Shown in pieces: positions 18,080-34,361 of a stretch of 54,102 nt of DNA. The number at the start of each line of letters is the position of its first letter. The first letter of the stretch is position 1. Source of the DNA: an uncultured Actinomycetes bacterium. GTDB lineage: Bacteria; Actinomycetota; Actinomycetes; Mycobacteriales; Mycobacteriaceae. The stretch covers positions 1-54,102 of the forward strand of contig CAISDL010000145.1 in the NCBI GenBank assembly GCA_903884065.1, read 5' to 3'. Both the position numbers and the translations under genes were made by a program. The notes under the pieces were generated by a model. The model searched no databases. It was not told the origin of the DNA and worked only from the letters and a program-made list of their open reading frames with translations.

Positions 18080-19065
18080 GTGAGCGCTCCGGCGTCCACG
18101 GGCGCATCCTGTCCGCTGTCCTGGCCGGTGAGCCGCAGGAACACCTCGTCGAGTGAAGGCCTGCGCAGTGCGATGTCCTGCAACTCGATATCGGCCGCAC
18201 TGATCAGGCTCAGCGCCGCCATCAAGGTATTGGCACCGTCCGGGGCCGGCATCGCGACGCGGTCGGAGGAGGCGGTCAGCGCAGCGCGGTTCGCCGCGGG
18301 CAGCAGCGATCCCAGTGCGGCGGCCACCGCCGGGACGTCGTTCAAATCGCGCGGGACGATCTCGCAGTAGGTTCCGCCGGTGCGCTCCTTGAGGGAGTCC
18401 GCGGTGCCCTCGGCGATGATCGTGCCCTTGTCGATGACGATGATCCGGTCGGACAGCGAGTCGGCCTCCTCCAGGTACTGGGTGGTCAGCAAGGTGGCGA
18501 TCCCGTCAGCCTTGAAGTCGGACACCAGTTCCCAGATTCCCAGCCGGCTACGGGGATCGAGTCCGGTGGTCGGCTCGTCCAGGAACACCACCTCCGGCCG
18601 CACGACCAGCCCGCAGGCGATGTCGATGCGACGGCGCATGCCCCCGGAGTAGTGCTTGACGCTGCGATCCGCGGCGCCGACGAGGTCGAAACGCTCCAGC
18701 AGTTCAGCGGCCCGGGTCTTGGCTTCGCCCTTCTTCAGCCCCTGCAGGCGGCCGAACATCACCAGGTTCTGCCGACCGGTGAGCATGTCGTCCAGGGCCA
18801 CCTGCTGGCCGGTGAGCATGATGGACCGCCTGACACCACCGGGATCGGTGCGCACGTTGTGCCCCGCGACGACCGCAGTTCCCGAGTCGGGCGTGGCCAG
18901 GGTCGACAGGATGTCGACGGTGGTCGTCTTGCCGGCGCCGTTCGGTCCGAGCAGACCGAGAACCTCGCCGCGACCGACCTCGAAGCTGATCCCGCGCAAC
19001 GCCGCGACGGACCCGAAGGACTTCCTCAGGTCGTCGACGACGACGGCTTTGTCGAAACTGGGCAT
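18076..19065 (-). CDS. drrA: Daunorubicin-resistance-type ABC transporter ATPase, DrrA-like
   Basis: 329 aa. It has Walker A GPNGAGKTT (from residue 40), signature HYSGGMRRR, Walker B VVFLDEPTTGLDP and a switch His replaced by Gln in LLTTQYLEEADSL, as usual in DrrA-type ATPases. The C-terminal extension matches the DrrA subfamily. It powers DrrBC export of the polyketide lipid (family inference). It starts 21 bp after ppsE. Confidence 0.93.
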   Translation of the reverse strand: MPSFDKAVVVDDLRKSFGSVAALRGISFEVGRGEVLGLLGPNGAGKTTTVDILSTLATPDSGTAVVAGHNVRTDPGGVRRSIMLTGQQVALDDMLTGRQNLVMFGRLQGLKKGEAKTRAAELLERFDLVGAADRSVKHYSGGMRRRIDIACGLVVRPEVVFLDEPTTGLDPRSRLGIWELVSDFKADGIATLLTTQYLEEADSLSDRIIVIDKGTIIAEGTADSLKERTGGTYCEIVPRDLNDVPAVAAALGSLLPAANRAALTASSDRVAMPAPDGANTLMAALSLISAADIELQDIALRRPSLDEVFLRLTGQDSGQDAPVDAGALT

Positions 19066-19086
19066 GCTGATCGCTGTCCTCTTCTT

Positions 19087-23513
<4,427 letters not shown>

Positions 23514-23517
<4 letters not shown>

Positions 23518-26500
23518 GGTCGTTGTCTAACCTTTCGGCGCGCTGAGGCCTGTTGGCGGGCGGCGGCGCGTTGTTGTGCACGATCACGAACGGCGTTCGG
23601 GCGTTCGGCGTTCGACTCGGTGAGACCGAGTTGGCGGATCAGATCCACGGCGAGGTCGGTCAGGGTGGCGCCTTGCAGGATAAGGGCCACCGGGGGTTCG
23701 ACCCCGAAGTCGGCACGGACGGCGTTTCTCATCCGGACCGCCATCAGCGAGTCCATTCCCAACTCGGTCAGCGGTTGGTCGATCTCGATGGCGCCGTCCG
23801 CCGAGAAGCCCATCACCGCCGAGATTCTCCTGCGCAGGCGTGCCGTGACGACGCGGTCGGCCTCGGCCGGATCCATCTCGCGGAGGGCGTCCGGCCCGGC
23901 CCAGTCGTCGTCGGCATCCTCCACATCGACTTCGCCGGCCAGGTTGGCGAAGTAACCGAGCTCACGAATCTCGGGGAAGGCCTCCGCGGCGCGATCGAGG
24001 CGCAGTCGGGCCACACCGACCTTGCTGACGTTGCCGGACAGCACGGCCTCGAGCGCCTCGACACCCTCGGCCGGCGACATCGGGTCCAGCACGCTGAAGC
24101 TCAGGGCGCGGGCCAGGCCGACGTCCGCCCACTGTCCCCAGTTGATGGCGGTGGCGGGCAATCCAGCTGCCCTGCGCCAATCGACCAGGGCGTCCAGCCA
24201 GGCGTTGGCCGACGCGTAGGACAGCTGGCCGGGCGATCCGAGCAGCGAAGCCATCGATGAGAAGCCCGCGAACCAGTCGAGTTCGCGGTCGGCCCCTTTC
24301 TCGTCCAGGGCCTGATGCAGGCGCACCGCGCCGGCGGCCTTGGGCGCCCAGATCGCCTCCAGGCTGTCTTTGGTGAGCCCGGCGGCCAACTGGTCGTCGA
24401 GTACGGCTGCGGAGTGGATGACCCCGCGCAGCGACCGGCCGGTCTGCTCGGCGGCGGAGACCAGTCGCTGCGCCACTCCGGCGTCGGCGATGTCGCCGAG
24501 TTCGACGACGACCTCGGCTCGGGCGCCGAGGTCGGCGAGCACGGCCTCGGCGGCTTCCGACGGTGCGCTGCGGCCGTTGAGGACCACCCGACCCGCACCG
24601 GCGTCCACCAGCCACGTCGCCATCTTCAGACCGATTCCGCCGAGACCGCCGGTGACGATGTAGGCCCCATCCGGACGCACGATGGCGTCGCGGCGGCTCT
24701 CGGGTTCGGCGGCCCGATTGAGCCGTTCCACCAGCCGGCGGCTGCCCCGCCAGGCCACCACGTCATCGGTGCTGGGCGAACCCAGTTCGTGGAACAGTGC
24801 CGCAGCGGCGGTGTCTTTCGGGTCGAGGTCGAGCAGTGTCGTACGCAGCGCCGGGTGCTCGTAGGCCAGTACCCGGACCACACCGCGCAGGCTGCCGACC
24901 ACCGGGTTGCCCGCCTCGGGGTGGTCCGGGTTGTCGTCGACCACCAGCCCGCCGCGGCTGACCAGCCACAGCCGCGGCGACTTGCCGTGCCAACTACCGG
25001 TGATCGTGCGCACCGCCGCCGCCAGCGACCAGATCAGCTCACGGGCGTGGGCCAGCGCCGCCTCGAGGTCACCGCCGTCGGAGTCGGCGACGATGAACAC
25101 CACACCGGCCGGCGGCATCGAGGGGTCGCCCGCGAAATCGGCGAAGGCGTTCTGCACCTCCGACTCGTCGTTGAGGTCGGCGGTGATCACCCGCCGCTTC
25201 GGGGAGAGGAACCCGACCCCGAATTCCGCTGCGGCCGAATCGGGTCCGTCGGTCAGCACGAGCCAGCTGCCCTGCGGCTCGGCGGCCGCCGAGGTCGGCG
25301 CCTCCTCCCAGGATGCGCGGAACAGTTTGCGCGACAGGGGCAGCGGCACCGTACGGCGTTGCACGCGTCGCAGGTACACGCCGGTCACCTCGGCGGTCGG
25401 CGTGCCCGAGTCGTCCATCAGGATGACCCGTCCCACCGCATCACCGCCGCCCTCGGCGATGCTGACCAGTTCGGCGCGGCAGCGCGCCCGGCGGCCGACC
25501 TCGCCGAACACGCGAATGGACTCCATGGCGACCGGCAGATACGTGACTTCGCTTGATTCCGAGAGGAGTTCGGCGGGCATCGCCGCAGCCAGAGTCTGCA
25601 GCGCCGCATCGAGCATCACCGGGTGCAGCACCACCCCGCGGTACGGGGTCGCCTCCTCGGGCAGCACGATCTCGGTGTCCGTCCAGCCTTCGGGAGCGCG
25701 CACGATCCGGGTGAGCGCGGCGAATGCCTGACCGTGATAGGCGCCGGTGCGACGGAGTGCGGTGTAGAAGTCCTTGGGCGCCAGGTTGGTCCCACCGCCC
25801 GCGGAAGCCGGCGGGGCCGCAGGCATGGCGGCCTGCGTGCGCGCAATCCGTGCGACCGCGTGGCGTTTCCAGTGACCGGCGGCGGACCTGGAGTGGATCT
25901 CCACCCGGGCTGCGCCGTCGCCATCGGGGACGAGTTGGGTGGTCAGCCGGGTCTGCGCATCCAACGGCAGCATCTGTTCGACCTCGAGCCGGGTCACCTC
26001 CAACTCGCGGGCCGGCACGCCCAGGGCTTCTACCCCGGCGGCCAGAACGATCTCGGCGAAACCCGCTCCCGGCATGACCGGCTGGCCGTGGACCTTGTGG
26101 TCCACCAGCCAGGGATTCAGCTCCGTTCCCACATCCGACTGCCAGACGTGGGCGTCACCGGCGGGCAGCTCGACGTGCATCCCGAGCAGCGGGTGGGAAC
26201 CAGTGAATTCCCTTCCCGCCGAGTGGGTTTGAGTCCAGTACCGGGTGTGCAGCCAGGGCGTCGGCGGCAGGTCGACGAGCAGGTCCCTGCGGTCGGCGGC
26301 GGCGGTGTTCACCGGTGGCCGCACCAGGGCCAACTGGGTGTGGAACGTCAGCGTCTCGGGGTGGTCGCGATTGATCGTCCCGGACACCCGCGCGTTGCGC
26401 TGACCGAGTGTCTCGTTGATCGCATGGGTCAGCAGAGGGTGCGGGCTGATCTCGATGAAGGTGCTGTGGTCGGCGGCTGCCTCCTGGACGGCGCGACTGA

Positions 26501-28907
26501 ACCGAACCGGGTTGCGTAGGTTGGCCACCCAGTACTCGGCACCGAACATCGTTGTCCCACCGGGGCATTCGACCGTGCTGATCACCGGGATCCTCGGCCC
26601 TACCGGCGACAGGTACTCCAGCGCGGTGCTCAACTCCGGCAGGATCGGATCGATGGTGGCGTGGTGGGATGCCACGTCCACGTCGACCCGGCGGGCCAGC
26701 AGGCCCCTGGCGTCGATCTTCGCGATGAGCTCGTCGACCAGTTCGGGCGGGCCGGCGATCACCGACTGGTTCGGCGAGGCGTAGACCGCCACCGACACCT
26801 CGGGGTGGTTGGCGATCAGCCGCTCGGCGGCACCGGCGTCCAGTTCGAGCAGCGCCATCGCGCCCTGCCCGGACAACCGCGACATCAGCCTCGACCGGGT
26901 GGCGATCACGTCCAGTCCCTCGGCCGGCGTCAGCGCACCGGCCACCACCGCGGCGGTGACCTCGCCCATCGAGTGGCCGATGACGGCGTCGGGTTCCACG
27001 CCGTAGGAACGCCAGAGTGCCGTCAGCGCAAGCTGGATTCCGACCAGCACCGGCTGGATCCGGGCGATCCCGGTCAGCGGCTCCCCCACCTCCAGAACGT
27101 GGCGCAGGGAGAATCCGACCTTGTCGACGAAGACCGGCTCGAGGGCGTCGATGGCAGCGGCGAACGCCGGTTCGTCGGCGAGCAACTGACGGCCCATACC
27201 CGCCCACTGGGCGCCCTGCCCGGAGTACACGAAAACCGTGCCCGGGCCGGGCGAGGCCTCGTGGCTGGCGACCACACCGGGACCGGGTTGGCCGGCGGCC
27301 AGCGCACGAAGACCCGCGACGGCCTCAGCATGATCGCGGGCCGAGACGGTCGCGACGATGCCGTACCGGCTGCGGTGGTTGAGGCTGGCGGCGGTGTCGG
27401 CGAGCGGAACCACCGCGCCGGCTCCCTGCATCCAGTCGGCGAGCACACCGGCGGCCGCGGCGACCCGCTGCGGGGTCTTGCCGGACACCACCATCGTCGT
27501 GACCGTGGGGATCGTGGCCCGGGCCGGCGCCACGGGCGTCGGGCCCTGCTCGAGGACGATGTGGGCGTTGGTGCCGCCCAGGCCGAAGGACGACACCGCG
27601 GCGCGCCGGGGGCCGTCGGTCGCCGGCCACGGCACCGACGTGGTGGGGATGAAGAACCGGGTTCCGGACGGGTCGATCGCCGGGTTCCACTCGGTGAAGT
27701 TCAGGTTGGGTGGGATCCGCGAATGACGCAGGGCCAAAACCGCTTTGATCAACCCGGTGATGCCCGCGGCCGCCTCCAGGTGACCGAAATTACTCTTCAC
27801 CGCACCTAGGGCGCACGGAGTGTCACCGCGGCCGTAGGCCGCGGCGAGGGCGTCGAATTCGATCGGATCGCCGAGGGCGGTGCCGGTCCCGTGGGTTTCC
27901 ACGAAGTTCACCGAGGCGGCGGTGACGTCGGCCGCCCGCAATGCGCGGGCGATCACCTCACGTTGCGCGGGCGCGTTGGGCGCGGTGAGTCCGTTGGAGC
28001 GACCGTCCTGATTGAGCGCCGAACCGCGCACCACTGCCAGCACCCGATCGCCGTCGCGGACGGCATCGGTGAGTCGCTTGAGCACGACCATCCCGGCCCC
28101 CTCGCCGCGGACGAACCCGTCGGCCTGAGCGTCGAAGGGGTTGCACTTGCCCCGGGGCGAGAGCATGCCCCATTTACCCAGCGCCAGTTGGGTTTCCGGA
28201 CGTAGGGCGAGGTTGACCCCGCCGGCAAGGGCGAGGTCGCTCTCCCGCATCCGCAGGCTTTGACAGGCCAGGTGGACCGACACCAGCGACGACGAACACG
28301 CGGTGTCCACTGCCACCGCCGGACCCCGCAGGCCCAGCAGGTAGGCGATGCGACCCACCGTGACGCTGTGGGCGTTACCGGTGGCGGAGTAGGCGTCGAT
28401 GGTGTTGATGTTCTGCGCGACAAGGCTCTGGTACTCGTTGTAGTAGACGCCGAGCATCACCGCGGCCCGCGTCTCGCCGAGTTTGTCCGGGGCCAGTCCA
28501 GCGTTCTCCAGGGCCTCCCAGGCCACCTCGAGCGCCACCCGTTGCTGGGGGTCCATCGACACGGCCTCGCGAGGGGTGATGCCGAAGAACTCCGAGTCGA
28601 AGCCGGCGACATCGTTGATGAAGGCCCCCCACTTGGTGGGCATGCGACCCGGCGCCATCGGGTCGGGGTCGTAATAGGCTTCGGCGTCCCAACGGTCGGC
28701 CGGGACGACCGTCACCGCGTCGGAGCCGCTGTCCAGGAACTCCCAATACTGCTCCGGCCCGGCGATGCCGCCGGGAAGCCGGCAACCGATCCCGATCACG
28801 GCCACCGGTTCGGCGCCGGAGATGCGGGCCGCTTTGTCGAACTGCTCGGACAGCGCCCCGCGTTGTTCGGCCGTCATGGCCGAGATCCTGTCGAAGGTCG
28901 TCTTCAT
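23514..28907 (-). CDS. ppsD: PpsD-like type I polyketide synthase (KS-AT-DH-KR-ACP) with PpsB-like head
   Basis: 1,797 aa from ATG 28907 (ATGA overlap with the upstream stop). KS spans about 33-455 (Cys204, His339, His376). AT spans about 555-860 (Ser646, GHSMGE; VASHH at 745-749). DH spans about 905-1190 with intact HxxxGxxxxP (His937, Pro946) and DAALQ (Asp1100). KR spans about 1200-1650 (TGGLGGIG, VLDD, Tyr1564 in YASAN). ACP Ser1720 is in GMDSL. There is no ER, so it should leave an enoyl unit unless a separate enoylreductase acts. The tail RDRAQQRAAAR is PpsD-like. The N-terminal docking stretch [16 protein letters not shown] instead resembles PpsB, the unusual point here. Confidence 0.9.
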
Positions 28908-31900
28908 CGGATGTCGCCTTCCACGGGGGTTGATTCCACAGCCTTTGATTCCACAGCCGTTGATTCCACAGCCGTTGATTCCACACTGTCGAATAGAGCG
29001 TCCAGCACACTGAACGAGTCGTCGGTTGATTCCTCGCCGGGTGGCTCCGCGGCTTCGGGTTCGGGTGTCAGCAGCCCCGCCACGTGGCCGGCGAACGAGG
29101 TGAGGGTCGGATGGTTCCACAGCATCGTCGACGACAACTCCATCCCCACCAGCGCCTTGGCGTCGCGCAGCAGAGTCATCGCCATCATCGAGTCCAGGCC
29201 CAGTTCCGGGAACGGCCGGTCGAAGTCCACCGCGGCTTCCGGCATCCCCAGTTCACGGGCCAGGATCACCCGCAGCCTGGTCCGCAATTCGTCGACGGTC
29301 TCTTCGGCGGTCAGCTGCGACCAGTCCGGCGCATCGACCGGCGCGGCCGCCGATCCGGTCTCGGCCGGGGCAGCCACCGAGTCCACCTGCGCGTAGCGCA
29401 GGCCGCGGATCTCGATGAAGGGCGTGCCGTCGGCCGCCCGCGCGGTGAGGTCGACCACGAGATCCGCGCCGGTGTCGGCGCGTCGCCGCACTTCCACGAC
29501 GGCATCGGCCAGCTGACCGGCGGCCGGCATCACACCGTCGAGGGCTGCGGGCAGCATCAGCGACGTCGAGCCGTCCAGCAGTCGGGCCAGGTGCACCGCT
29601 GCGTCGACCAGGGCGACTGCCGATGAGTCGGGCACATGGACGTCGGCGCGCAGTCCGCCCGGCACCGGTTCGGTGCCGGCCACCGTCCACTCGAACGGCT
29701 GGCCCTCCACCCCGGACGTGCGCTGGAGTTCGGTGATCGAGGCCTGATCCCAGGACACCTCCGGTATGTCACCGCCGTCGGCCGCGGCCGCATCCGGCAG
29801 TGCCGAGACGATCCGGGCGCTGCAGTGCCGGGTCCAGCGTTCCGCGGGCGTATCCGGCCCCGCACTGGAGGACACGGTGATCGACCCGCCCGCTCCGTCA
29901 CCGCTCGAGACCACGTGGATGACGCGGGGCGTCTCGGCCACGATCGGGTACTCGAACCGGATGTCGCCCAGAGCCGGTGCGTCCAGGTGCGCCGCAGCGG
30001 CCGTCAGCGTCTGCAGCAGAACCGAGAACGGCACCACCTCCACACCGCGGACGCGGTGTCCACCCGGATACGGCAGGGCGTCGGGCTGCAGTGCCGCGCG
30101 CCAGATGCGCCGGCCCTGCTCTGTCGCGCCGGCCTCGACCAGCTCGCCCAGCAGCGTCCCGAATACCGGTGCCGACACCTGGTCGATGCCGGCCGCGTCG
30201 CCACCGGGCAGCAGATGACCGATGACGGGCAGCGGGGCCCGCATCCGGTAGGCGTCGGCCAGTCGCTGCCAGTCCGCGCCGACCACGATGGACTGGACGC
30301 CCGCATCGGGACTCAGGACAGCGGGCAGCATCCGGATGGCGAGTTCGTTCGGCATTGGTTGCAGCCCTGCCGATTTCGTCGACGGCTGCTCGTCAGCCCA
30401 GCTCTTCCACAGACCCCACTCGACGACCGTCGCCGCCAGGCCGAGGGTGCGCCGGGCATAGGCCAGTCCACCGAGGAACGTGTTGGCCGCGGTGTAGTGG
30501 CCGACCCCCCGCGATCCGAGGAGTCCGGTGATCGAGGAGAACAGCACGAAGCGGCGCACCGGGGTTCGCAGCGTGAGCCGGTGCAGCACCGCCGCGGCGT
30601 CCAGTTTGGGGCGGAACATGGTGGTGACGTCGGCGTCGCTCATCTCGGTGATCAGCGACTCGTCGCCGGCCAGCGCCGCCAGATACACACCTTCCAGCGG
30701 CGGCAGGTCGGCGCCGAACCGCTCGAACAGCGCGGTCATCGCCACCTCGTCGGCCGCGTCGGCCGCGACCTCCACCAAGGTGCTCCCGAGGGCCTTCAAC
30801 TCCGTCGCGAGCTCGTCCAATTTTCCTGCGCCGCTTCGAGATACCGCGACGACCGTGGCGGCGCCCATCTCGGCGAGCTGGCGGATGAGGTGCGGCCCGA
30901 CGTTACCGGTGGCGCCGATCACCAGGTGGCTGGTGTCGCCCACGAACCGGGTGAGACCCACCGCCGGCGCGGCGCAGCGCTGCAGGCGGGGCACATGGCG
31001 CAGACCACGGCGGTAGACGGCCTGATCGTCGTCGCCCGAACCGGTCTCGTCGGCCAGGATGCGTGCGACCAGTTCGGCCGGCGCCGACTCGTCGACGTCG
31101 ACGATGCCGGCCCAGTTCTCGGGGTGCTCGAGCCTGATGGTGCGGCCCATGCCCCACAGCACCGCGTGCGCCGGGTCTGCACGGTCACCCTCGTCGATCG
31201 GCTGGGCGTTGCGGGTCAGGATGAAAAGCTTTGGCGCCTGGGCCATCCCGGTCAGGACCCTCAACAACCGCCGCGCCGAGTTGAACAGCCGGTAGCCGGC
31301 GGCGGCGTCGATACCGGCGACCGGCGACGGCGCGTAGACGACGTAGTCGACACCGGTCAGCGCCGCATGCAGCGCGTCGTGCTCAGGGGCGTCGAGTTCG
31401 CCTGAACCCAGCGCCCGGGAGCCGGGTCCCAGCAGCGCGGCGAGTTCTTCCGCCGACTCACCGTCGCCCAGCACCAGCCAGCCGGCCGCGGCGGTGGCCG
31501 CCGGCAGGTCGCGGACCGGCCAGCAGAGTTGATGGAACCAGTCCCCGCCGGAGCCGGTGGACGGCGCGGCGGCCGGCGCCGACCGTACGGGTGCAGCCGC
31601 TGCGATGTCCAGCCAGTGCCGGGTGTGGTGCCACGGGGTGGCCGGAAGGGTCAGCCGTGGTTCCGACCGGTGCGGCAACTCCGTTGGGCGCACGGTGTGG
31701 GCGGCGTTGAGGTTGGTGTGGAACGTGAAGGTGTCGTTGGTGTCGCGCTGCAGCGTTCCGAGGGTGTGGTGATGGACGCCCTCGAGGCTCTGGTCGACCG
31801 CGTAGCTCAGCAGCGGGTGCGGGCTCACTTCGACGAAGACGGCGTGCTTGACGCCGGCCGCCGCCACGGCCTGGGTGAACCGCACCGGATTGCGGAGGTT

Positions 31901-34357
31901 GGCCACCCAGTGCTCGGCATCGAAGGGCTCCCCGGATAGCCCGCCGGACCCATCCCCCGAGTCGCTGCGCTCCCGCCCGCCGGTGGTGACGAATACCGGG
32001 ATGCTCGGCGGCTGTGGGTTCAGGTCGGCCAGCGCGGCCCGCAGATCCGGCAGGACCGGGTCGATGATCGCGTGATGCGAGGCGACGTCGACGTCGACCC
32101 GCCGGGCCAGCCTGTCCTGCGCGGACACCACCGCGATGATGGCGTCGACCTGATCGGGCGGACCGGCGATGACGACCTGATGCGGCGAGGCCTCCACGGC
32201 GACGGTGACCTCGGGGTAGCCGGCGAGCAACTCCTCGGCGGCCGCGCCGGACAACTCCAGCAGCGCCATCGCGCCCTGCCCGGACAGTCGCGACATCAAC
32301 CGCGACCGGGTGGCGATGACTGCGAGGCCCTCGGCCGGCGTCAGCGCACCGGCCACCACCGCGGCCGTCACTTCGCCCATGGAGTGGCCGATCACGGCAT
32401 CCGGCGCCACTCCGTGGGCGCGCCACAGCGCGGTCAGCGCCAACTGCACCCCCACCAGGACGGGCTGGATCCGGTCGATGCCGACGACGGCCTCACCGGA
32501 TTCCAGGATCTGACGCAGGGAGAACCCGGCCTGCTCGACGAACGCCGGCTCCAACTCGTCGACGGCGGCGGCGAAGGCCGGCTCGTCGGCCAGCAGTCGC
32601 CGTCCCATCCCGGCCCACTGCGAACCCTGACCGGAATAGACGAACACCGTGCCCGTCCCGCACGGACCGTCGTGCGGGCCGACGACTCCGGGAGCCGGGT
32701 AGCCGCCGGCCAGGGCGCGCAGTCCCGCCACCGCCTGCCGGCGGTCACCGGCGGTCACCGTGCCGAACAGGGGGAACCGGGCCCGGTGGTGGTTGAGGGT
32801 GTGCGCGACGTCCGCCAACGCCACCTCGGCGGCGGCCGGCCCGTCGAGCCAGTCGCCCAGCCGGCCGGCCGTCGCGGCAATCCGCTCCGGGCTGCGGCCG
32901 CTCACCACCAGGGTGCTGACCGGCGGCTCCGGTTCGGCGGCAGCAGGTTCGGTGACCGGAGCCTGCTCGATGAGGACATGGGCGTTGGTGCCACTGACGC
33001 CGAACGACGAGACAGCGGCTCGGCGCGGGCGGCTGACTTCCGGCCAGTCCAGCGGCTCGGAGGCGATGACGAACGAGGACGCACCTGGTCCGGCGTGCGG
33101 GGTGAGCTTGGTGAAGTGCAGCTGCCGGGGAATGTGTCCGCGGGAAACGCTCAGGACGGTCTTGATGAAGCCGGTGACACCGGCCGCCGACTCCAGATGG
33201 CCCAGGTTGGTCTTGACCGAGCCCAGCACCAGCGGCGCCGAACTGCCGCGGTCGCCGTAGACCTCGCTCAGCGCGTCCAGTTCTATCGGATCGCCCAGTC
33301 CCGTGCCGGTGCCGTGCGCCTCGATGTAGTCGACCTCCGACGGTGCCAGGCGGGCCGCGTGCAGCGCCTGGCGCATCAGGGCCTGCTGGGCCGGACCGTT
33401 GGGGACGGTCTGGCCGCTACTGGCGCCATCCTGGTTGACCGCGGACCCGCGCACCACGGCCAGAACCGTGTCGCCGTCGCGCTGGGCGTCCTCGAGACGT
33501 TTGAGAACCACGACCCCGCAGCCCTCGCTGCGCACGTAACCGTTGGCATCGGCGTCGAAGGATTTGCAGGATCCGTCCGGGGAGAGCATTCCGAACCGGG
33601 AGCACGCGATGCTGTTCTCCGGGCTCAGGATCAGGTTCACCCCGGCGGCCAGGGCGGCGTCACTTTCCCTGCGGCGCAGGCTTTCACACGCCAAATGGAT
33701 GGAGACCAGCGACGACGAGCACGCGCTGTCCAGGACTACCGCCGGGCCGCGGGCGCCGAGGAAGTAGGACAGCCGCCCGGCCGCGAAGTTGGGTGCGTTC
33801 CCGAACGGGATGTAGGCGTCGATCTGGTCCCGGCGCAGCTTTCCGGCCACCGAGTGGTAGTAGTCGTTGGTGGTCAGGCCGATGAACACGCCGGTCTGGC
33901 TGCCGCGAATCGAGTGTGGGTTGATCCCCGCGTTCTCCAGTGCCTCCCAGGCGACTTCGAGCAGCAGTCGCTGCTGGGGGTCGATCGCCGCGGCTTCGCG
34001 TGGGGCGATGTTGAAGAACTCGGCGTCGAACTCATCGGGCTGCCAGGAGGTCAGGAACCCGCCGTCGCGATTGCAGATGGTGCCCGGCACGGTGTGGTCG
34101 TCGGAGTAGTAGGCGTCGGCGTCCCAGCGGTCGGCCGGCACCCGGATGACGCCACTGGCGCCCTCGTCCAGGAGCGTCCAGAATTCGTCGGCGCTGCTGA
34201 CCCCGCCCGGCAACCGGCAGCCGATGCCCACCACGGCGATCGGCTCGGTGGATGCCTTCTCCGCGATCGCGAGGCGCGCGGTCAGATCATCGATCTTGCG
34301 CAGCGCCTCGGTGATGATCGCGCGGCGGTCAGGCGACGGGGCTGACGGGGCTGTCAT
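28904..34357 (-). CDS. Mosaic type I PKS (KS-AT-KR-DH-like-ACP), PpsC-like head, PpsA-like tail
   Basis: 1,817 aa from ATG 34357, 4 bp after the upstream stop. A coiled-coil-like head ([17 protein letters not shown]) matches PpsC. KS spans about 38-465 (Cys213). AT spans about 570-870 (Ser659, VASHH). KR spans about 940-1385 ([11 protein letters not shown], Tyr1288 in YTAAN). A DH-like domain spans about 1415-1660 with HxxxGxxxxP (His1434, Pro1443) and Asp1585. ACP Ser1723 is in GLDSM. The tail is [12 protein letters not shown] followed by repeats. A KR placed before the DH-like region is not the usual order, and the DH-ER-KR set of M. tuberculosis PpsC is absent. It should at least reduce the keto group to hydroxyl; dehydration is uncertain because PpsA keeps a similar DH-like region without making an alkene. 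Confidence 0.88.
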   Translation of the reverse strand: MTAPSAPSPDRRAIITEALRKIDDLTARLAIAEKASTEPIAVVGIGCRLPGGVSSADEFWTLLDEGASGVIRVPADRWDADAYYSDDHTVPGTICNRDGGFLTSWQPDEFDAEFFNIAPREAAAIDPQQRLLLEVAWEALENAGINPHSIRGSQTGVFIGLTTNDYYHSVAGKLRRDQIDAYIPFGNAPNFAAGRLSYFLGARGPAVVLDSACSSSLVSIHLACESLRRRESDAALAAGVNLILSPENSIACSRFGMLSPDGSCKSFDADANGYVRSEGCGVVVLKRLEDAQRDGDTVLAVVRGSAVNQDGASSGQTVPNGPAQQALMRQALHAARLAPSEVDYIEAHGTGTGLGDPIELDALSEVYGDRGSSAPLVLGSVKTNLGHLESAAGVTGFIKTVLSVSRGHIPRQLHFTKLTPHAGPGASSFVIASEPLDWPEVSRPRRAAVSSFGVSGTNAHVLIEQAPVTEPAAAEPEPPVSTLVVSGRSPERIAATAGRLGDWLDGPAAAEVALADVAHTLNHHRARFPLFGTVTAGDRRQAVAGLRALAGGYPAPGVVGPHDGPCGTGTVFVYSGQGSQWAGMGRRLLADEPAFAAAVDELEPAFVEQAGFSLRQILESGEAVVGIDRIQPVLVGVQLALTALWRAHGVAPDAVIGHSMGEVTAAVVAGALTPAEGLAVIATRSRLMSRLSGQGAMALLELSGAAAEELLAGYPEVTVAVEASPHQVVIAGPPDQVDAIIAVVSAQDRLARRVDVDVASHHAIIDPVLPDLRAALADLNPQPPSIPVFVTTGGRERSDSGDGSGGLSGEPFDAEHWVANLRNPVRFTQAVAAAGVKHAVFVEVSPHPLLSYAVDQSLEGVHHHTLGTLQRDTNDTFTFHTNLNAAHTVRPTELPHRSEPRLTLPATPWHHTRHWLDIAAAAPVRSAPAAAPSTGSGGDWFHQLCWPVRDLPAATAAAGWLVLGDGESAEELAALLGPGSRALGSGELDAPEHDALHAALTGVDYVVYAPSPVAGIDAAAGYRLFNSARRLLRVLTGMAQAPKLFILTRNAQPIDEGDRADPAHAVLWGMGRTIRLEHPENWAGIVDVDESAPAELVARILADETGSGDDDQAVYRRGLRHVPRLQRCAAPAVGLTRFVGDTSHLVIGATGNVGPHLIRQLAEMGAATVVAVSRSGAGKLDELATELKALGSTLVEVAADAADEVAMTALFERFGADLPPLEGVYLAALAGDESLITEMSDADVTTMFRPKLDAAAVLHRLTLRTPVRRFVLFSSITGLLGSRGVGHYTAANTFLGGLAYARRTLGLAATVVEWGLWKSWADEQPSTKSAGLQPMPNELAIRMLPAVLSPDAGVQSIVVGADWQRLADAYRMRAPLPVIGHLLPGGDAAGIDQVSAPVFGTLLGELVEAGATEQGRRIWRAALQPDALPYPGGHRVRGVEVVPFSVLLQTLTAAAAHLDAPALGDIRFEYPIVAETPRVIHVVSSGDGAGGSITVSSSAGPDTPAERWTRHCSARIVSALPDAAAADGGDIPEVSWDQASITELQRTSGVEGQPFEWTVAGTEPVPGGLRADVHVPDSSAVALVDAAVHLARLLDGSTSLMLPAALDGVMPAAGQLADAVVEVRRRADTGADLVVDLTARAADGTPFIEIRGLRYAQVDSVAAPAETGSAAAPVDAPDWSQLTAEETVDELRTRLRVILARELGMPEAAVDFDRPFPELGLDSMMAMTLLRDAKALVGMELSSTMLWNHPTLTSFAGHVAGLLTPEPEAAEPPGEESTDDSFSVLDALFDSVESTAVESTAVESKAVESTPVEGDIR
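28929..28988. repeat. Four copies of a 15-bp tandem repeat in the C-terminal docking tail of the mosaic PKS
   Basis: Imperfect units of GTTGATTCCACAGCC lie at 28929-28943, 28944-28958, 28959-28973 and 28974-28988. Read on the minus strand they encode [15 protein letters not shown] units. Copy-number change stays in frame. The array begins 22 bp before the start codon of the next PKS gene. Confidence 0.9.
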
Positions 34358-34361
34358 GGGG

